DNA of 38,933 nucleotides. Origin: CAZTDU01 sp964617355 (GTDB taxonomy: Bacteria > Pseudomonadota > Gammaproteobacteria > Burkholderiales > SG8-39). The notes under the pieces are model-generated. The model made no database searches. It saw nothing but the letters and a program-made list of their open reading frames with translations, and had not been told where the DNA came from. Positions 9,831 to 17,676 of the stretch are shown in pieces. Position numbers and translations under genes: made by a program. The first letter of the stretch is position 1. Each line of letters starts with the position of its first letter. The DNA is taken from positions 1 through 38,933 of the forward strand of contig CAZTXP010000027.1 of the NCBI GenBank assembly GCA_964617355.1, written 5' to 3'.

Positions 9831-10878
9831 ACGCGGCCGGCAGCTCGACCCCGAGCTTGCCGGCCCACGGCGCGAGCCCCGCGACGATCGATGGCAGGAG
9901 CTCGACGCCTTCGGCCAGCTGCCGCTCGCGCAGCTTCTGTCCTCGCTCGCCGGGCATGCGCACCGGCTCCCCTCCGGCCGGTGCCGGGGATGCCGCGCAG
10001 CCGTCGACGATGCCCTGCATCTCCTTGCGAAGGTCCGCCGATCCGCCGAAGCCCTCGGGGTCGAAGACCTGCAGGAACACGCTCGCGCCGAGGTTCTCCT
10101 TTGCCTTCAGGCGCCCGTGGCCCGCGAGGCCCGAGGTGAGCGCGTCCACCATCAGCCCAAGCCCGAAGCCCTTGTGGCCGTTGTCGAGACCGCCGAGCGG
10201 CAGGATGGTCTGCGTCTTCGCCGGGTCGTCCGTCGCGCGGCCCTCGGCATCCACCAACCACGGATGCGGCAGCCGGCCGCCCGCCGCCTTGGTGCGGCCG
10301 ACCAGCCCGTTGGAGGTCGACGAGGTCGAGATGTCGACGAGGATCGGCAGGCCTTCGGTCGGGATGCCGGCCGAGATCGGACTCGGCGACAGCACGCCCT
10401 TCGTGCCGCCGTGCGGCGCGACGCTCGAATTGGCAGGCGCCGACGAGTGCAGCAGCATCACGAAGCCACGCTCGCTCGAACGCCGGAGGTACGCAGCGAG
10501 GCAGCCGATGTGGTGGCTGCGGCGGATCACGACGGTACCGGTGCCGAACTCGCGCGCGCGGCGCTCGGCCTCCTCCATCGCGCGCAGCACCAGCCAAGGG
10601 CCCGGCAGGCGCCGGCCATCCCACGTCAGCGACGCCCCGCGATCGGCCAGCACCACTGGTTCGCCCTGCAGCGTCATCGAGCCGCTCGTTGCCTCCGCGA
10701 GGTAGCTCGGCAGGAGCTGCAAGCCGTGCGTCGAGTGGCCCATCAGGTCGCCCTCGACGAGGATCGACGCGACGTCCGCGGCGCGATCGGCCGCCATTCC
10801 CGCCTTGCCGAGCAGCGTGCTTGCGAAGCGTTCGAGTTCGGCGGCGCTCGCGCGTCGCGGGGCGTTCGGCGGGGCCAT
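9823..10878 (-). CDS. LDH2/MDH2-family NAD(P)-dependent 2-hydroxyacid dehydrogenase
   Basis: Oxidoreductase of the malate/lactate/sulfolactate/ureidoglycolate dehydrogenase family (not Rossmann type), 351 residues. Family marks are GDLMGHSTHGLQLLPSYL (about residues 43-60, with H48 and H51), the catalytic-region RRSHHIGCLAAYL (about 119-131), LVDISTSSTSNG, and DNGHKGFGLGLMVDALTSGLAG near the C-terminus. I use the ATG at 10878; the longer frame to 10971 would run over the cupin promoter. It diverges from a cupin and a D-2-hydroxyacid dehydrogenase, which suggests joint metabolism of one 2-hydroxy or 2-keto acid. The substrate cannot be named from sequence. Confidence 0.85.
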   Translation of the reverse strand: MAPPNAPRRASAAELERFASTLLGKAGMAADRAADVASILVEGDLMGHSTHGLQLLPSYLAEATSGSMTLQGEPVVLADRGASLTWDGRRLPGPWLVLRAMEEAERRAREFGTGTVVIRRSHHIGCLAAYLRRSSERGFVMLLHSSAPANSSVAPHGGTKGVLSPSPISAGIPTEGLPILVDISTSSTSNGLVGRTKAAGGRLPHPWLVDAEGRATDDPAKTQTILPLGGLDNGHKGFGLGLMVDALTSGLAGHGRLKAKENLGASVFLQVFDPEGFGGSADLRKEMQGIVDGCAASPAPAGGEPVRMPGERGQKLRERQLAEGVELLPSIVAGLAPWAGKLGVELPAALR

Positions 10879-10931
10879 GCTGGGGGTTCCTCGGCGTTGC
10901 GGAGGCGCGAGGTTACGCCGCGCCGGCAGGT

Positions 10932-10962
10932 TTGCATACCGGTCCGCCGCAGCCCTTATCAT
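10932..10962 (+). promoter_or_regulatory. candidate promoter of the cupin-dehydrogenase operon
   Basis: TTGCAT (10932-10937) and TATCAT (10957-10962) with a 19-base spacer, or 18 bases if the -10 is read as TTATCA. They lie 20 bases before the cupin start. They match a sigma-70 promoter moderately and are the only AT-richer patch in the divergent region. Confidence 0.45.
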
Positions 10963-10982
10963 CGGGTGCAAAGGAGCACTGC

Positions 10983-11348
10983 ATGAAGATCGACTGGAAC
11001 GCGCTGCCCGCCGCGGGCGGCATGCGCAAGGGCTCGACCCGCAAGGCCATCTGCGCCGACCACCTCTCGGCGGTGCTGGTCACCACGACGCCCGACGCGG
11101 AGTTCGACGGCCGCACGCACTGGCACGACAACGAGCAGATGCTGGTGATGGTGGCCGGCCGCGTCACGCTCAAGGTGGACGACAAGGTGTTCGACGCGGT
11201 GCCCGGCGACCTCGTCTTCTTCCCTCCCGGCTCGCGCCACGCCGCGGTCGGCGTCGGCCCGGAAGGCTGCACCTACTACGAGATCTTCTCGCCCGCCCGT
11301 ACCGACCAGCTGCCCGGCTGGGTCGGAAGCTCGATCCTGCGCTACTAG
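10983..11348 (+). CDS. cupin-domain protein (121 aa)
   Basis: Single-domain cupin of 121 residues. The metal-binding motif is clear: H46 and H48 with E51 in THWHDNEQ, and H86 in PPGSRHAAVG, with PGDLVFFPPGSRH as the second cupin motif. The start at 10983 has AAGGAG (10971-10976) six bases upstream. Proteins of this kind are small metal-dependent enzymes or sensors of organic acids, and the exact role cannot be read. The gene is 13 bases before the D-2-hydroxyacid dehydrogenase and surely shares its transcript. It may isomerise, bind or process the substrate of the two flanking dehydrogenases. Confidence 0.85.
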   Translation: MKIDWNALPAAGGMRKGSTRKAICADHLSAVLVTTTPDAEFDGRTHWHDNEQMLVMVAGRVTLKVDDKVFDAVPGDLVFFPPGSRHAAVGVGPEGCTYYEIFSPARTDQLPGWVGSSILRY

Positions 11349-11361
11349 GAGAACCGCACCC

Positions 11362-12429
11362 ATGGCTGCCCCCCGCTTCCGCGTCCTGCGCTTCGACCGC
11401 TGGCAGGACCCCTCGTACGCCGAGCGCCTTGCGCGCGAGCCGCTGGTAGAACTGGTCGACATCAAGATGGCGCAGCCCGAAGAGCAATCCTGGGCCGCGC
11501 TCGCGAGCTGCCATTGCTACCAGGCCTCGTCCGCGCGCGACGAGTTGCCAAAGCAGTGGTTCGTCACCAAGGCGCTGCTCGATCGCTGCCCGCAGCTCCT
11601 CTGCATCTCGACCTACGGCGCCGGCTACGACACCGTGGACATCCCGGCGTGCAACGAGGCCGGCGTGCTGGTGGTGAACCAGTCCGGCGCGAACGCGCAG
11701 TCGGTCGCCGAGCACGCGATCGGCATGATGCTGTCGCTCGTGCACCGCATCTCCGAGAGCGACCGGCGCCTGCGCCGCGAGCGCGGCTTCCCGCGCGAGG
11801 ACCTGATGGGCCGCGAGGTCAGCGGCAAGACCATCGGCATCGTCGGCATCGGCAACGCCGGGCGCCGCGTGGCGCGCATCGCCGCCGCGCTCGACATGAA
11901 CATCCTCGCCGCCGACCCCTACCTCACGCCCGAGGAAGTCGCGCGCCGCGGCGCGACGCAGGTGAGCCTCGACGAGTTGCTCGAGCGCTCGGACGTCGTC
12001 TCGCTGCACTGCCCGCGCGACAAGTCCACGATGCGCATGATGGATGCCCGCGCCTTCGCGCGCATGAAGAAGGGCGCCGTCTTCCTCACCACCGCTCGCG
12101 GCGGCATCCACGACGAGGCAGCGCTGCACGCCGCGCTCTCCTCCGGCCACCTCGGCGGCGCGGGGCTCGATGTCTGGGACGTCGAGCCGCCGCCGCTCGA
12201 CCATCCGCTGCTCGCGCTCGACAACGTCATCGCCACGTTCCACACCGCGGGCGTCAAGGTCGAGGCGCGCCGCAACACCGCGAGCTGGGGCGCCGAGCAG
12301 GTGGCGATGATCGCGCAGGGCCTGAAGCCGCCGCGCATCGTCAATCCCGAGGCGTGGCCGGCGTTCGTGAAGCGATACGAAAGCGCCCTCGGCCGGGGCT
12401 TCCACGCCGACGCGCCCGCCGGGGACTGA
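11362..12429 (+). CDS. D-isomer-specific 2-hydroxyacid dehydrogenase
   Basis: NAD(P)-dependent Rossmann enzyme of 355 residues related to phosphoglycerate and glyoxylate/hydroxypyruvate reductases. The nucleotide loop VGIGNAGRRVA is at about 161-171, with D185 at the end of beta-2 (AADPY), which favours NAD over NADP. The catalytic triad is visible: R246 in TTARGG, E275 in WDVEPPP and H294 in ATFHTAG. The N-terminal substrate domain carries STYGAGYDTVDIPACNEAGV. It lies in an operon with the cupin and opposite the LDH2-family gene, a second and unrelated hydroxyacid dehydrogenase. The 2-hydroxy acid used is unknown. Confidence 0.9.
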   Translation: MAAPRFRVLRFDRWQDPSYAERLAREPLVELVDIKMAQPEEQSWAALASCHCYQASSARDELPKQWFVTKALLDRCPQLLCISTYGAGYDTVDIPACNEAGVLVVNQSGANAQSVAEHAIGMMLSLVHRISESDRRLRRERGFPREDLMGREVSGKTIGIVGIGNAGRRVARIAAALDMNILAADPYLTPEEVARRGATQVSLDELLERSDVVSLHCPRDKSTMRMMDARAFARMKKGAVFLTTARGGIHDEAALHAALSSGHLGGAGLDVWDVEPPPLDHPLLALDNVIATFHTAGVKVEARRNTASWGAEQVAMIAQGLKPPRIVNPEAWPAFVKRYESALGRGFHADAPAGD

Positions 12430-12439
12430 GCGCCGCGGA

Positions 12440-14530
12440 TCAGCCGCCGGGGGGCCGCTCCGGCAGCACGAAGCGGAAGGTCGCGCCGGCGTCAGGCGCG
12501 CCCTCCGCCGACACGCGGCCGCCATGCCGCGCGACGATGCGATGCACGATCGCAAGGCCGACGCCGGTGCCCTCGAACTCCGCCGGCGAGTGCAGGCGCT
12601 GGAAGATGCCGAAGAGCTTCGACGCGTAGCGCATGTCGAATCCGGCGCCGTTGTCGCGAACCCAGTACTCCGTCTCGCCGTCGCGCGCCTCGCCGCCGAT
12701 CTCGATCCTCGGCGCAGCCGTACGCGACGAGAACTTGAACGCGTTGGCGACGAGGTTCTGCCAGACCTGCCGCAGCAGCGTGGCGTCGCCGGTGATCGGC
12801 GGCAGCGCGTCGACGACGACCTGCGCGCCCGCCTCCGTGCCGTGCAGGTCGGCCACCACCGCCTTCGCGAGCGCGGTCATGTCGACCAGACCCGGCGCGA
12901 GCGCCGTGCGTCCTGCGCGCGACAGCTCCAGCAGGTCGTCGATCAGCTGGCCCATGCGCGTCGCGTTCTGCTCGATGCGCACGAGGTAGTCCGCCGCCCC
13001 GGGCGGCACCGCCGGCCCGAAGTCCTCGCGCAGGATCGCCGAGAACCCCGCGATCGCGCGCAGCGGCGCGCGCAGGTCGTGCGACACCGAGTAGCTGAAG
13101 CTCTCGAGTTCCCGGTTCGCCGCCTGCAGGTCGGCGGTGCGGTCGGCCACGCGCCGCTCCAGCGAACCGTAGGCCTCGCGCATCGCCGCTTCGCTTGCGT
13201 CGCGCGCGGCCTGCGCCTCGTAGAGGTCGGTGATGTCGCGGCCCATCCACATCACGCACGGCTCGCCGTCGAAGTCGACCAGCGCGCCCGAGGCGAGCAT
13301 GTGGCGTACCGTGCCGTCCGGCCGCCGGATGGTGGCCGGCTCGTTTTCCAGCCGGCCATCGCGCTGCAGCTTCGCCAGCAGGTTGGCACGCTCGGGATCG
13401 CGCCACATGCCGATGTCCACGGCGCGCTTGCCGATCGCCGCCTCGCGCTGGAATCCGGCGACGCGCACCCAGGCGTCGTTCACCGCCACCATCGCGCCGT
13501 CGCGCAGCCGCGCGAGCGAGATCGCGTCCGGGCTGCGCTCGAATGCGGCCACGAAGCGCGCCGTGGCCTGCCGCGCGTGCTCCTCGGCGCGCTGCTCGTC
13601 GGTGAGGTCGCTCCACGACCAGACGATGCAGCGCCGGCCGTCGAGCTCTACGCTGACGCCCGAGATCAGCACGTCCATCACTCGCCCGTCGGCGCGCCGG
13701 AACTGCGCCGGCAGGTTGGCGAACCGGCCGGCCTCGCGCAGGCGCTCGAGCGCCACGCGCCGCGGCTCGTCGTGCACCCACAACCCGATCTCGTGCGCGG
13801 TCCGCCCGATCACATCCTCGCGCGCAAGGCCCGTGTACCGCACCCATGCGTCGTTCACTTCGAGGTGGCGCGCGTCGGCCTCGTCCGCGATGCAGATGGC
13901 GTGCTGCGAACTCGCGAACAATGCCGCGTACTTGGACTCGGTCTGGCTGCGCGCCGCCTCGGCGCGGCGCCGCTCCTCGAGTTCCGCAGCCGCCTTCTGC
14001 GCCACTTCGGCCAGCATGCGCTGCGAGTAGTGCACCGTCACCCCGACGCAGGCGAAGGCGAGCGAGTACAGCGCCCAGTTCGTGAAGCGCAGCCCGTAGT
14101 CGGGCGTCGGCAGCAGCCCCTGCGCCTGCGCCACGATCAGGCCGCCCGCGCATGCCATCGAGGCCAGCGTCGTCGCGGCGAGCCCCCCAGCCGACAGGAA
14201 CATGCCGGCGACCACGATCGCGGCGACGTAGGCCAGGGTGCCGGCGCCGCGGAGCGATCCATAGCTCGCATTGATCAGCGTCGCGAAGGCCACCAGCCCA
14301 AACACGCACCCGTACACGCTGGCGATGAACCGGCCGGTGCGGTTCAGCGCCACCAGCGCGAGCACCCAGGCGAACAGCAACGCCACCGAGAAGAGCTCGA
14401 GCCGCGTTCCGCCGCCCATCGCCACCAGGACGAACGTCGCCGGCACCGCGAGGAACAGCACGCGCAGGACCGCGCGGATGGTGCGCTCGGCGCGGCCGCG
14501 AAGTGCGCCGCTGATCAGCGGATTGTCCAG
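12440..14530 (-). CDS. membrane PAS-PAS sensor histidine kinase
   Basis: Sensor kinase of about 696 residues. Residues 20-165 hold several hydrophobic spans (about five). PAS 1 is at about 195-315, PAS 2 at about 325-435, then a short coiled coil. The HisKA box SYSVSHDLRAPL has the phosphorylated H484, and the ATPase domain shows the N-box LVANAFKFS and the G boxes DNGAGF and GTGVGLAIV. There is no receiver domain and no adjacent regulator. The start is uncertain: no ATG fits, and the only good Shine-Dalgarno (AGGAGG, 14540-14535) points to a CTG at 14530; a GTG at 14461 is the fallback. It is a paralogue of the kinase at 23815-25707. It is convergent with the 2-hydroxyacid dehydrogenase, ten bases away. 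Confidence 0.85.
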   Translation of the reverse strand: MDNPLISGALRGRAERTIRAVLRVLFLAVPATFVLVAMGGGTRLELFSVALLFAWVLALVALNRTGRFIASVYGCVFGLVAFATLINASYGSLRGAGTLAYVAAIVVAGMFLSAGGLAATTLASMACAGGLIVAQAQGLLPTPDYGLRFTNWALYSLAFACVGVTVHYSQRMLAEVAQKAAAELEERRRAEAARSQTESKYAALFASSQHAICIADEADARHLEVNDAWVRYTGLAREDVIGRTAHEIGLWVHDEPRRVALERLREAGRFANLPAQFRRADGRVMDVLISGVSVELDGRRCIVWSWSDLTDEQRAEEHARQATARFVAAFERSPDAISLARLRDGAMVAVNDAWVRVAGFQREAAIGKRAVDIGMWRDPERANLLAKLQRDGRLENEPATIRRPDGTVRHMLASGALVDFDGEPCVMWMGRDITDLYEAQAARDASEAAMREAYGSLERRVADRTADLQAANRELESFSYSVSHDLRAPLRAIAGFSAILREDFGPAVPPGAADYLVRIEQNATRMGQLIDDLLELSRAGRTALAPGLVDMTALAKAVVADLHGTEAGAQVVVDALPPITGDATLLRQVWQNLVANAFKFSSRTAAPRIEIGGEARDGETEYWVRDNGAGFDMRYASKLFGIFQRLHSPAEFEGTGVGLAIVHRIVARHGGRVSAEGAPDAGATFRFVLPERPPGG

Positions 14531-14554
14531 GACGCCTCCTCGCGCCGCCGGCAA

Positions 14555-14578
14555 CGGGACGGATAGACTACTGTCCCG
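14555..14578 (+). promoter_or_regulatory. dusA promoter -10 inside a small inverted repeat
   Basis: CGGGAC (14555-14560) and GTCCCG (14573-14578) flank TAGACT (14564-14569), which resembles a -10. The downstream arm ends one base before the dusA ATG. It could be an operator or a 5'-end hairpin. No clear -35 is seen. Confidence 0.35.
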
Positions 14579-15637
14579 ATGCCGCTTCGTGCCGACGAAA
14601 CCGCGTGCGTTTTCACGCACGGCCGCGCCTCGCCTATCCCGCTGTCCGATCCGGCGCGCGTCAGCGTGGCGCCGATGCTCGACTGGACCGACCGGCACTG
14701 CCGCTATTTCCTGCGCCGCGTCTCCCACCGCGTGCGCCTCTACACCGAGATGATCACCACGGGCGCGCTCATCTTCGGCGACGCCGAGCGGCACCTCGCG
14801 TTCGACCCCACGGAACACCCGGTCGCGGTGCAGCTGGGCGGCAGCGAACCCGAGGACCTCGCCCGCTGCGCGCGCATGGCCGAGCGGCGCGGCTACGACG
14901 AGGTGAACCTGAACGTCGGCTGCCCCAGCGAGCGCGTGCAGCGCGGCGCGTTCGGCGCCTGCCTGATGGCCGAGGCGCCGCTGGTGGCCGACTGCGTGAA
15001 GGCGATGCGCGACGCGGTGTCGATCCCGGTCACGGTCAAGCACCGCATCGGCATCGGCCGCGTGGAATCCTACGAATTCATGCGCGACTTCGTCGGCACG
15101 GTCGCCGGCGCGGGCTGCACGACGTTCATCGTCCACGCGCGCAACGCCGTGCTGGAAGGCCTGTCGCCGAAGGAGAACCGCGAGATCCCGCCGCTGCGCC
15201 ACGACTTCGTCCACCGGCTGAAGCGGGAGTTCCCGGCGCTCACGATCGTGCTCAACGGCGGCATCACCACCCGCGCCCAGATGGCCGAGCAGCTCGCGCA
15301 GGTCGACGGCGTGATGATCGGTCGCGCGGCCTACCACGACCCCTGGATCCTGTCCGACGGCCGGTCGTCGCGCTCCGACGTGGTGCACGAGGTGCATGCC
15401 TACGCCTGCCGCGAGGTGGCCGCCGGAACCTTGCTGCGCCACATCACGCGCCACGTGCTGGGGCTCTACCTCAGACGGCCGGGGGCGCGCCAGTGGCGCC
15501 GGATGCTGTCGGACGCCGGCCGGCTTTCGCAGAACGACCCGCGCCTGCTGCTGGATGCGCTCGCGACGGTAGAATCCGCCCACTCCAAGGAGGTCCACGA
15601 TGAGCGCCGTCCTCAAGTCGAAGTCCAAGGTTCGTGA
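14579..15637 (+). CDS. dusA: tRNA-dihydrouridine(20/20a) synthase DusA
   Basis: FMN/NADPH enzyme that reduces uridine 20/20a in the tRNA D-loop, 352 residues. The opening VAPMLDWTDRHCRYF (about 31-45) is the DusA signature. The catalytic cysteine is C115 in NLNVGCPSERVQ, followed by GAFGACLM. KHRIGIG, FIVHARNAVLEGLSPKENR and LNGGI are the flavin and tRNA regions expected for DusA rather than DusB or DusC. The first 25 residues are less conserved and a later start is possible, but the ATG at 14579 sits next to a -10-like element. The 3' end overlaps the next gene by 38 bases, with that gene's Shine-Dalgarno inside dusA. Confidence 0.92.
   Translation: MPLRADETACVFTHGRASPIPLSDPARVSVAPMLDWTDRHCRYFLRRVSHRVRLYTEMITTGALIFGDAERHLAFDPTEHPVAVQLGGSEPEDLARCARMAERRGYDEVNLNVGCPSERVQRGAFGACLMAEAPLVADCVKAMRDAVSIPVTVKHRIGIGRVESYEFMRDFVGTVAGAGCTTFIVHARNAVLEGLSPKENREIPPLRHDFVHRLKREFPALTIVLNGGITTRAQMAEQLAQVDGVMIGRAAYHDPWILSDGRSSRSDVVHEVHAYACREVAAGTLLRHITRHVLGLYLRRPGARQWRRMLSDAGRLSQNDPRLLLDALATVESAHSKEVHDERRPQVEVQGS
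15570..15592 (+). promoter_or_regulatory. internal -10 and strong ribosome site before the adducin-like gene
   Basis: TAGAAT (15570-15575) followed by AAGGAGG (15588-15594 region) inside the end of dusA, just before the ATG at 15600. The -35 is weak (CTGCTG at a 17-base spacer), so the promoter is tentative. The ribosome site decides the start of the next gene. Confidence 0.4.
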
Positions 15638-16379
15638 CCGCGTCAGCCGCGAGGAGTGGCAGATGCGCGTCGATCTCGCGGCGGCGTACCAGCTCGCGAA
15701 CCTGTATCGCTGGACCGACCTGATCTACACCCACTTCTCGGCGCGCGTGCCCGGCACCGAGGACTACCTGATCAACCCCTACGGCTACCTCTTCGACGAG
15801 GTGACCGCCGCCAACCTGGTGCGCATCCGCCCGGACGGCACGACGGTCGAGGATCCGCTCGGCGCGGGCTACAACGCCGCCGGCTTCGTGATCCACGGCT
15901 GCGTGCACGAGGCGCGGCCCGACGTGAACTGCGTGATCCACACGCACACCCGCGCCGGCGTCGCGGTGTCGGCGCAGAAGCACGGCCTCCTGCCGATCAG
16001 CCAGCACGCGGCGCGCGTCTACAGCGAGCTGTCGTACCACGACTACGAGGGCATCGCGCTCGACATGGACGAGAGGAAGCGCCTCGCCGCCGACCTCGGC
16101 CCGACCTCCCGCGTGATGATCCTGCGCAACCACGGCCTGCTCACCATGGGCGACACGGTGCGCGAGGCCTTCGACCTGATGTACTACCTCGACTGCGCGT
16201 GCCAGATCCAGATCGACGCGCTGACCGCGGGGCAGGACCAGGTGCTGAAGATGTCCGAAGACGCGGCGAAGACCGCCGCCAAGCAGTTCAACCGCCCGGG
16301 CCGCGAAGCCACCAAGCGCGACTGGCCCGCCCTCCTCCGCCTCTTGGAGCGAAAGGGCATCGATTACATCGGGGAATAG
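15600..16379 (+). CDS. class II aldolase/adducin family protein
   Basis: Cytosolic protein of 259 residues with the FucA/adducin fold. Zinc-ligand-like histidines are visible: H114 and H116 in CVIHTHT and H178 in LRNHGLLTMG. INPYGYLFDEVTA and VEDPLGAGYNAAGFVIHG match a common proteobacterial subgroup of unknown reaction. At the position where FucA has its catalytic Glu (before the FVIH strand) this protein has Ala/Gly, so aldolase chemistry is doubtful. AAGGAGG fixes the start. It overlaps dusA by 38 bases, probably for economy rather than shared function. A hairpin follows the stop. Confidence 0.85.
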   Translation: MSAVLKSKSKVRDRVSREEWQMRVDLAAAYQLANLYRWTDLIYTHFSARVPGTEDYLINPYGYLFDEVTAANLVRIRPDGTTVEDPLGAGYNAAGFVIHGCVHEARPDVNCVIHTHTRAGVAVSAQKHGLLPISQHAARVYSELSYHDYEGIALDMDERKRLAADLGPTSRVMILRNHGLLTMGDTVREAFDLMYYLDCACQIQIDALTAGQDQVLKMSEDAAKTAAKQFNRPGREATKRDWPALLRLLERKGIDYIGE

Positions 16380-16389
16380 GAGATAGGTT

Positions 16390-16417
16390 GCCAAGCGGGG
16401 GCACGGCCCCCCTTGGC
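16390..16417. terminator. hairpin between the adducin-like gene and the MFS gene
   Basis: GCCAAG (16390-16395) pairs with CTTGGC (16412-16417). After one C/C mismatch, GGGG pairs with CCCC around a short loop. It sits between convergent genes, and no T-run follows, so it is a likely but not classic two-way terminator. Confidence 0.5.
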
Positions 16418-16458
16418 GATCCCCCCAGCGCAATAAACACCGGCGCCCGCAGGCAGCG

Positions 16459-17676
16459 TCAGGTCTTGGCCTGCGTGAGCTTTACCTTGCGCGTGGGAAG
16501 GGTAAGCACGGTGCCCATGGTCATCGCGAGCGCGAGGACCATCACCAGGAACACCCCGCGCGGCATCGACTGGTCGAGCATCCAGCCGAAGATCACGGGC
16601 ATCACCATCGAGCCGACGTCGATTCCGGAATACACGAAGCCGTAGACCTTGCCGGTCGAGCCCGCCGGCGCCGTCATGCGCACGATCAGGTCGCGCGACG
16701 GATTGGTGATGCCGGTCGAGAATCCCGCCAGCGCGAGCACGAAGGGCACCACCGCGACCGGCAGGGGCGCCAGCGCCACCAGCGTCACGAAGACCGCCGC
16801 GATCGCGACGCCGCCGGCCGCCACCGTGTTGTGGCGCTCGGTCTTCGTCGCCACGATGCCGCCGACGAACACGCCGGTGGCCGACGCGAACAGGTACATC
16901 GACAGCGCGGCCGAGGCCATCGCCACCGGCATGCCGTAGAGCGACACCAGCGACGACACGCCGAAGCCCTGCATGGCGATGAACGCCACCGAGATCAGCA
17001 CGAAGTAGAAGAAGCACATCAGCACCGGCTTCGAGAGCAGGATGCGCACGTCGTCGGCGAGCGCGTGCCCCTCGGGCTGGTCGTGCGACGACGGCCTGAC
17101 GTAGAGGTCCTCGCGCCAGTACGCCATCGCCAGCAGGAAGCCGATGCCGAGCACCGCGGAGATCAGCGGCACGCTGCGCCATCCGGCCGCGCTCGCCACC
17201 GCGACCGCGAAGCCCGGCGCCGCCGCGTAGCCGAAGAAGCCCGCGATGCCGTGCCAGCTGAACGCATAGCCGAGGCGTGCGGTGCTGACGCGCGCGTTCA
17301 GGATCGCGAGGTCCGAAGGATGGAACACGCTGTTGCCCAGCCCCCCTACCACCGCGGCCACCAGCAGCATCTCGTAGCTCGACGACAGGCCCGCGAGCAG
17401 CACCCCGGCGACGCAGAGCGCCATGCCGATCGCCAGCACGCGCCGCGCGCCGAAGCGGTCCACCGCGAAGCCAGCCATGAACTGGAACACGCCCGAGGTG
17501 GTGTAGTACACCGCCACGATCAGCCCCAGCGCCGCGTAGCTGACGCCGAGGTCGTCCTTCATCAGCGGGAACAGCGGCGCGAGGATCAGCTGGTAGAAGT
17601 GGCTGACGCCGTGCCCGACGCCGACCAGCCCGATGATGCGGGCGTCGCGGCGGAAATCACCCACGACGGCGCTCAT
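16459..17676 (-). CDS. MFS transporter
   Basis: Inner-membrane carrier of 405 residues with about twelve hydrophobic spans. It shows an N-terminal MFS loop (AVDRFGARRVLAIG, about residues 66-79) and a short central loop. GHGVSHFYQLILAPLFPLM in span 1 and GLGNSVFHPSDLAILNARVS resemble the Fsr-like/fosmidomycin-resistance group of MFS proteins, but the substrate is unknown. The ATG at 17676 overlaps the stop of the alpha/beta hydrolase gene as ATGA, so the two are translationally coupled. A hydrolase-importer pair would fit uptake and cleavage of an ester or related compound, but this is inference. Confidence 0.9.
   Translation of the reverse strand: MSAVVGDFRRDARIIGLVGVGHGVSHFYQLILAPLFPLMKDDLGVSYAALGLIVAVYYTTSGVFQFMAGFAVDRFGARRVLAIGMALCVAGVLLAGLSSSYEMLLVAAVVGGLGNSVFHPSDLAILNARVSTARLGYAFSWHGIAGFFGYAAAPGFAVAVASAAGWRSVPLISAVLGIGFLLAMAYWREDLYVRPSSHDQPEGHALADDVRILLSKPVLMCFFYFVLISVAFIAMQGFGVSSLVSLYGMPVAMASAALSMYLFASATGVFVGGIVATKTERHNTVAAGGVAIAAVFVTLVALAPLPVAVVPFVLALAGFSTGITNPSRDLIVRMTAPAGSTGKVYGFVYSGIDVGSMVMPVIFGWMLDQSMPRGVFLVMVLALAMTMGTVLTLPTRKVKLTQAKT

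Noticed and set aside
10879..10971. N-terminal extension of the LDH2-family gene
   Set aside because: It would cover the TTGCAT/TATCAT promoter of the divergent cupin, and the extra residues are Arg/Pro-rich without family similarity.
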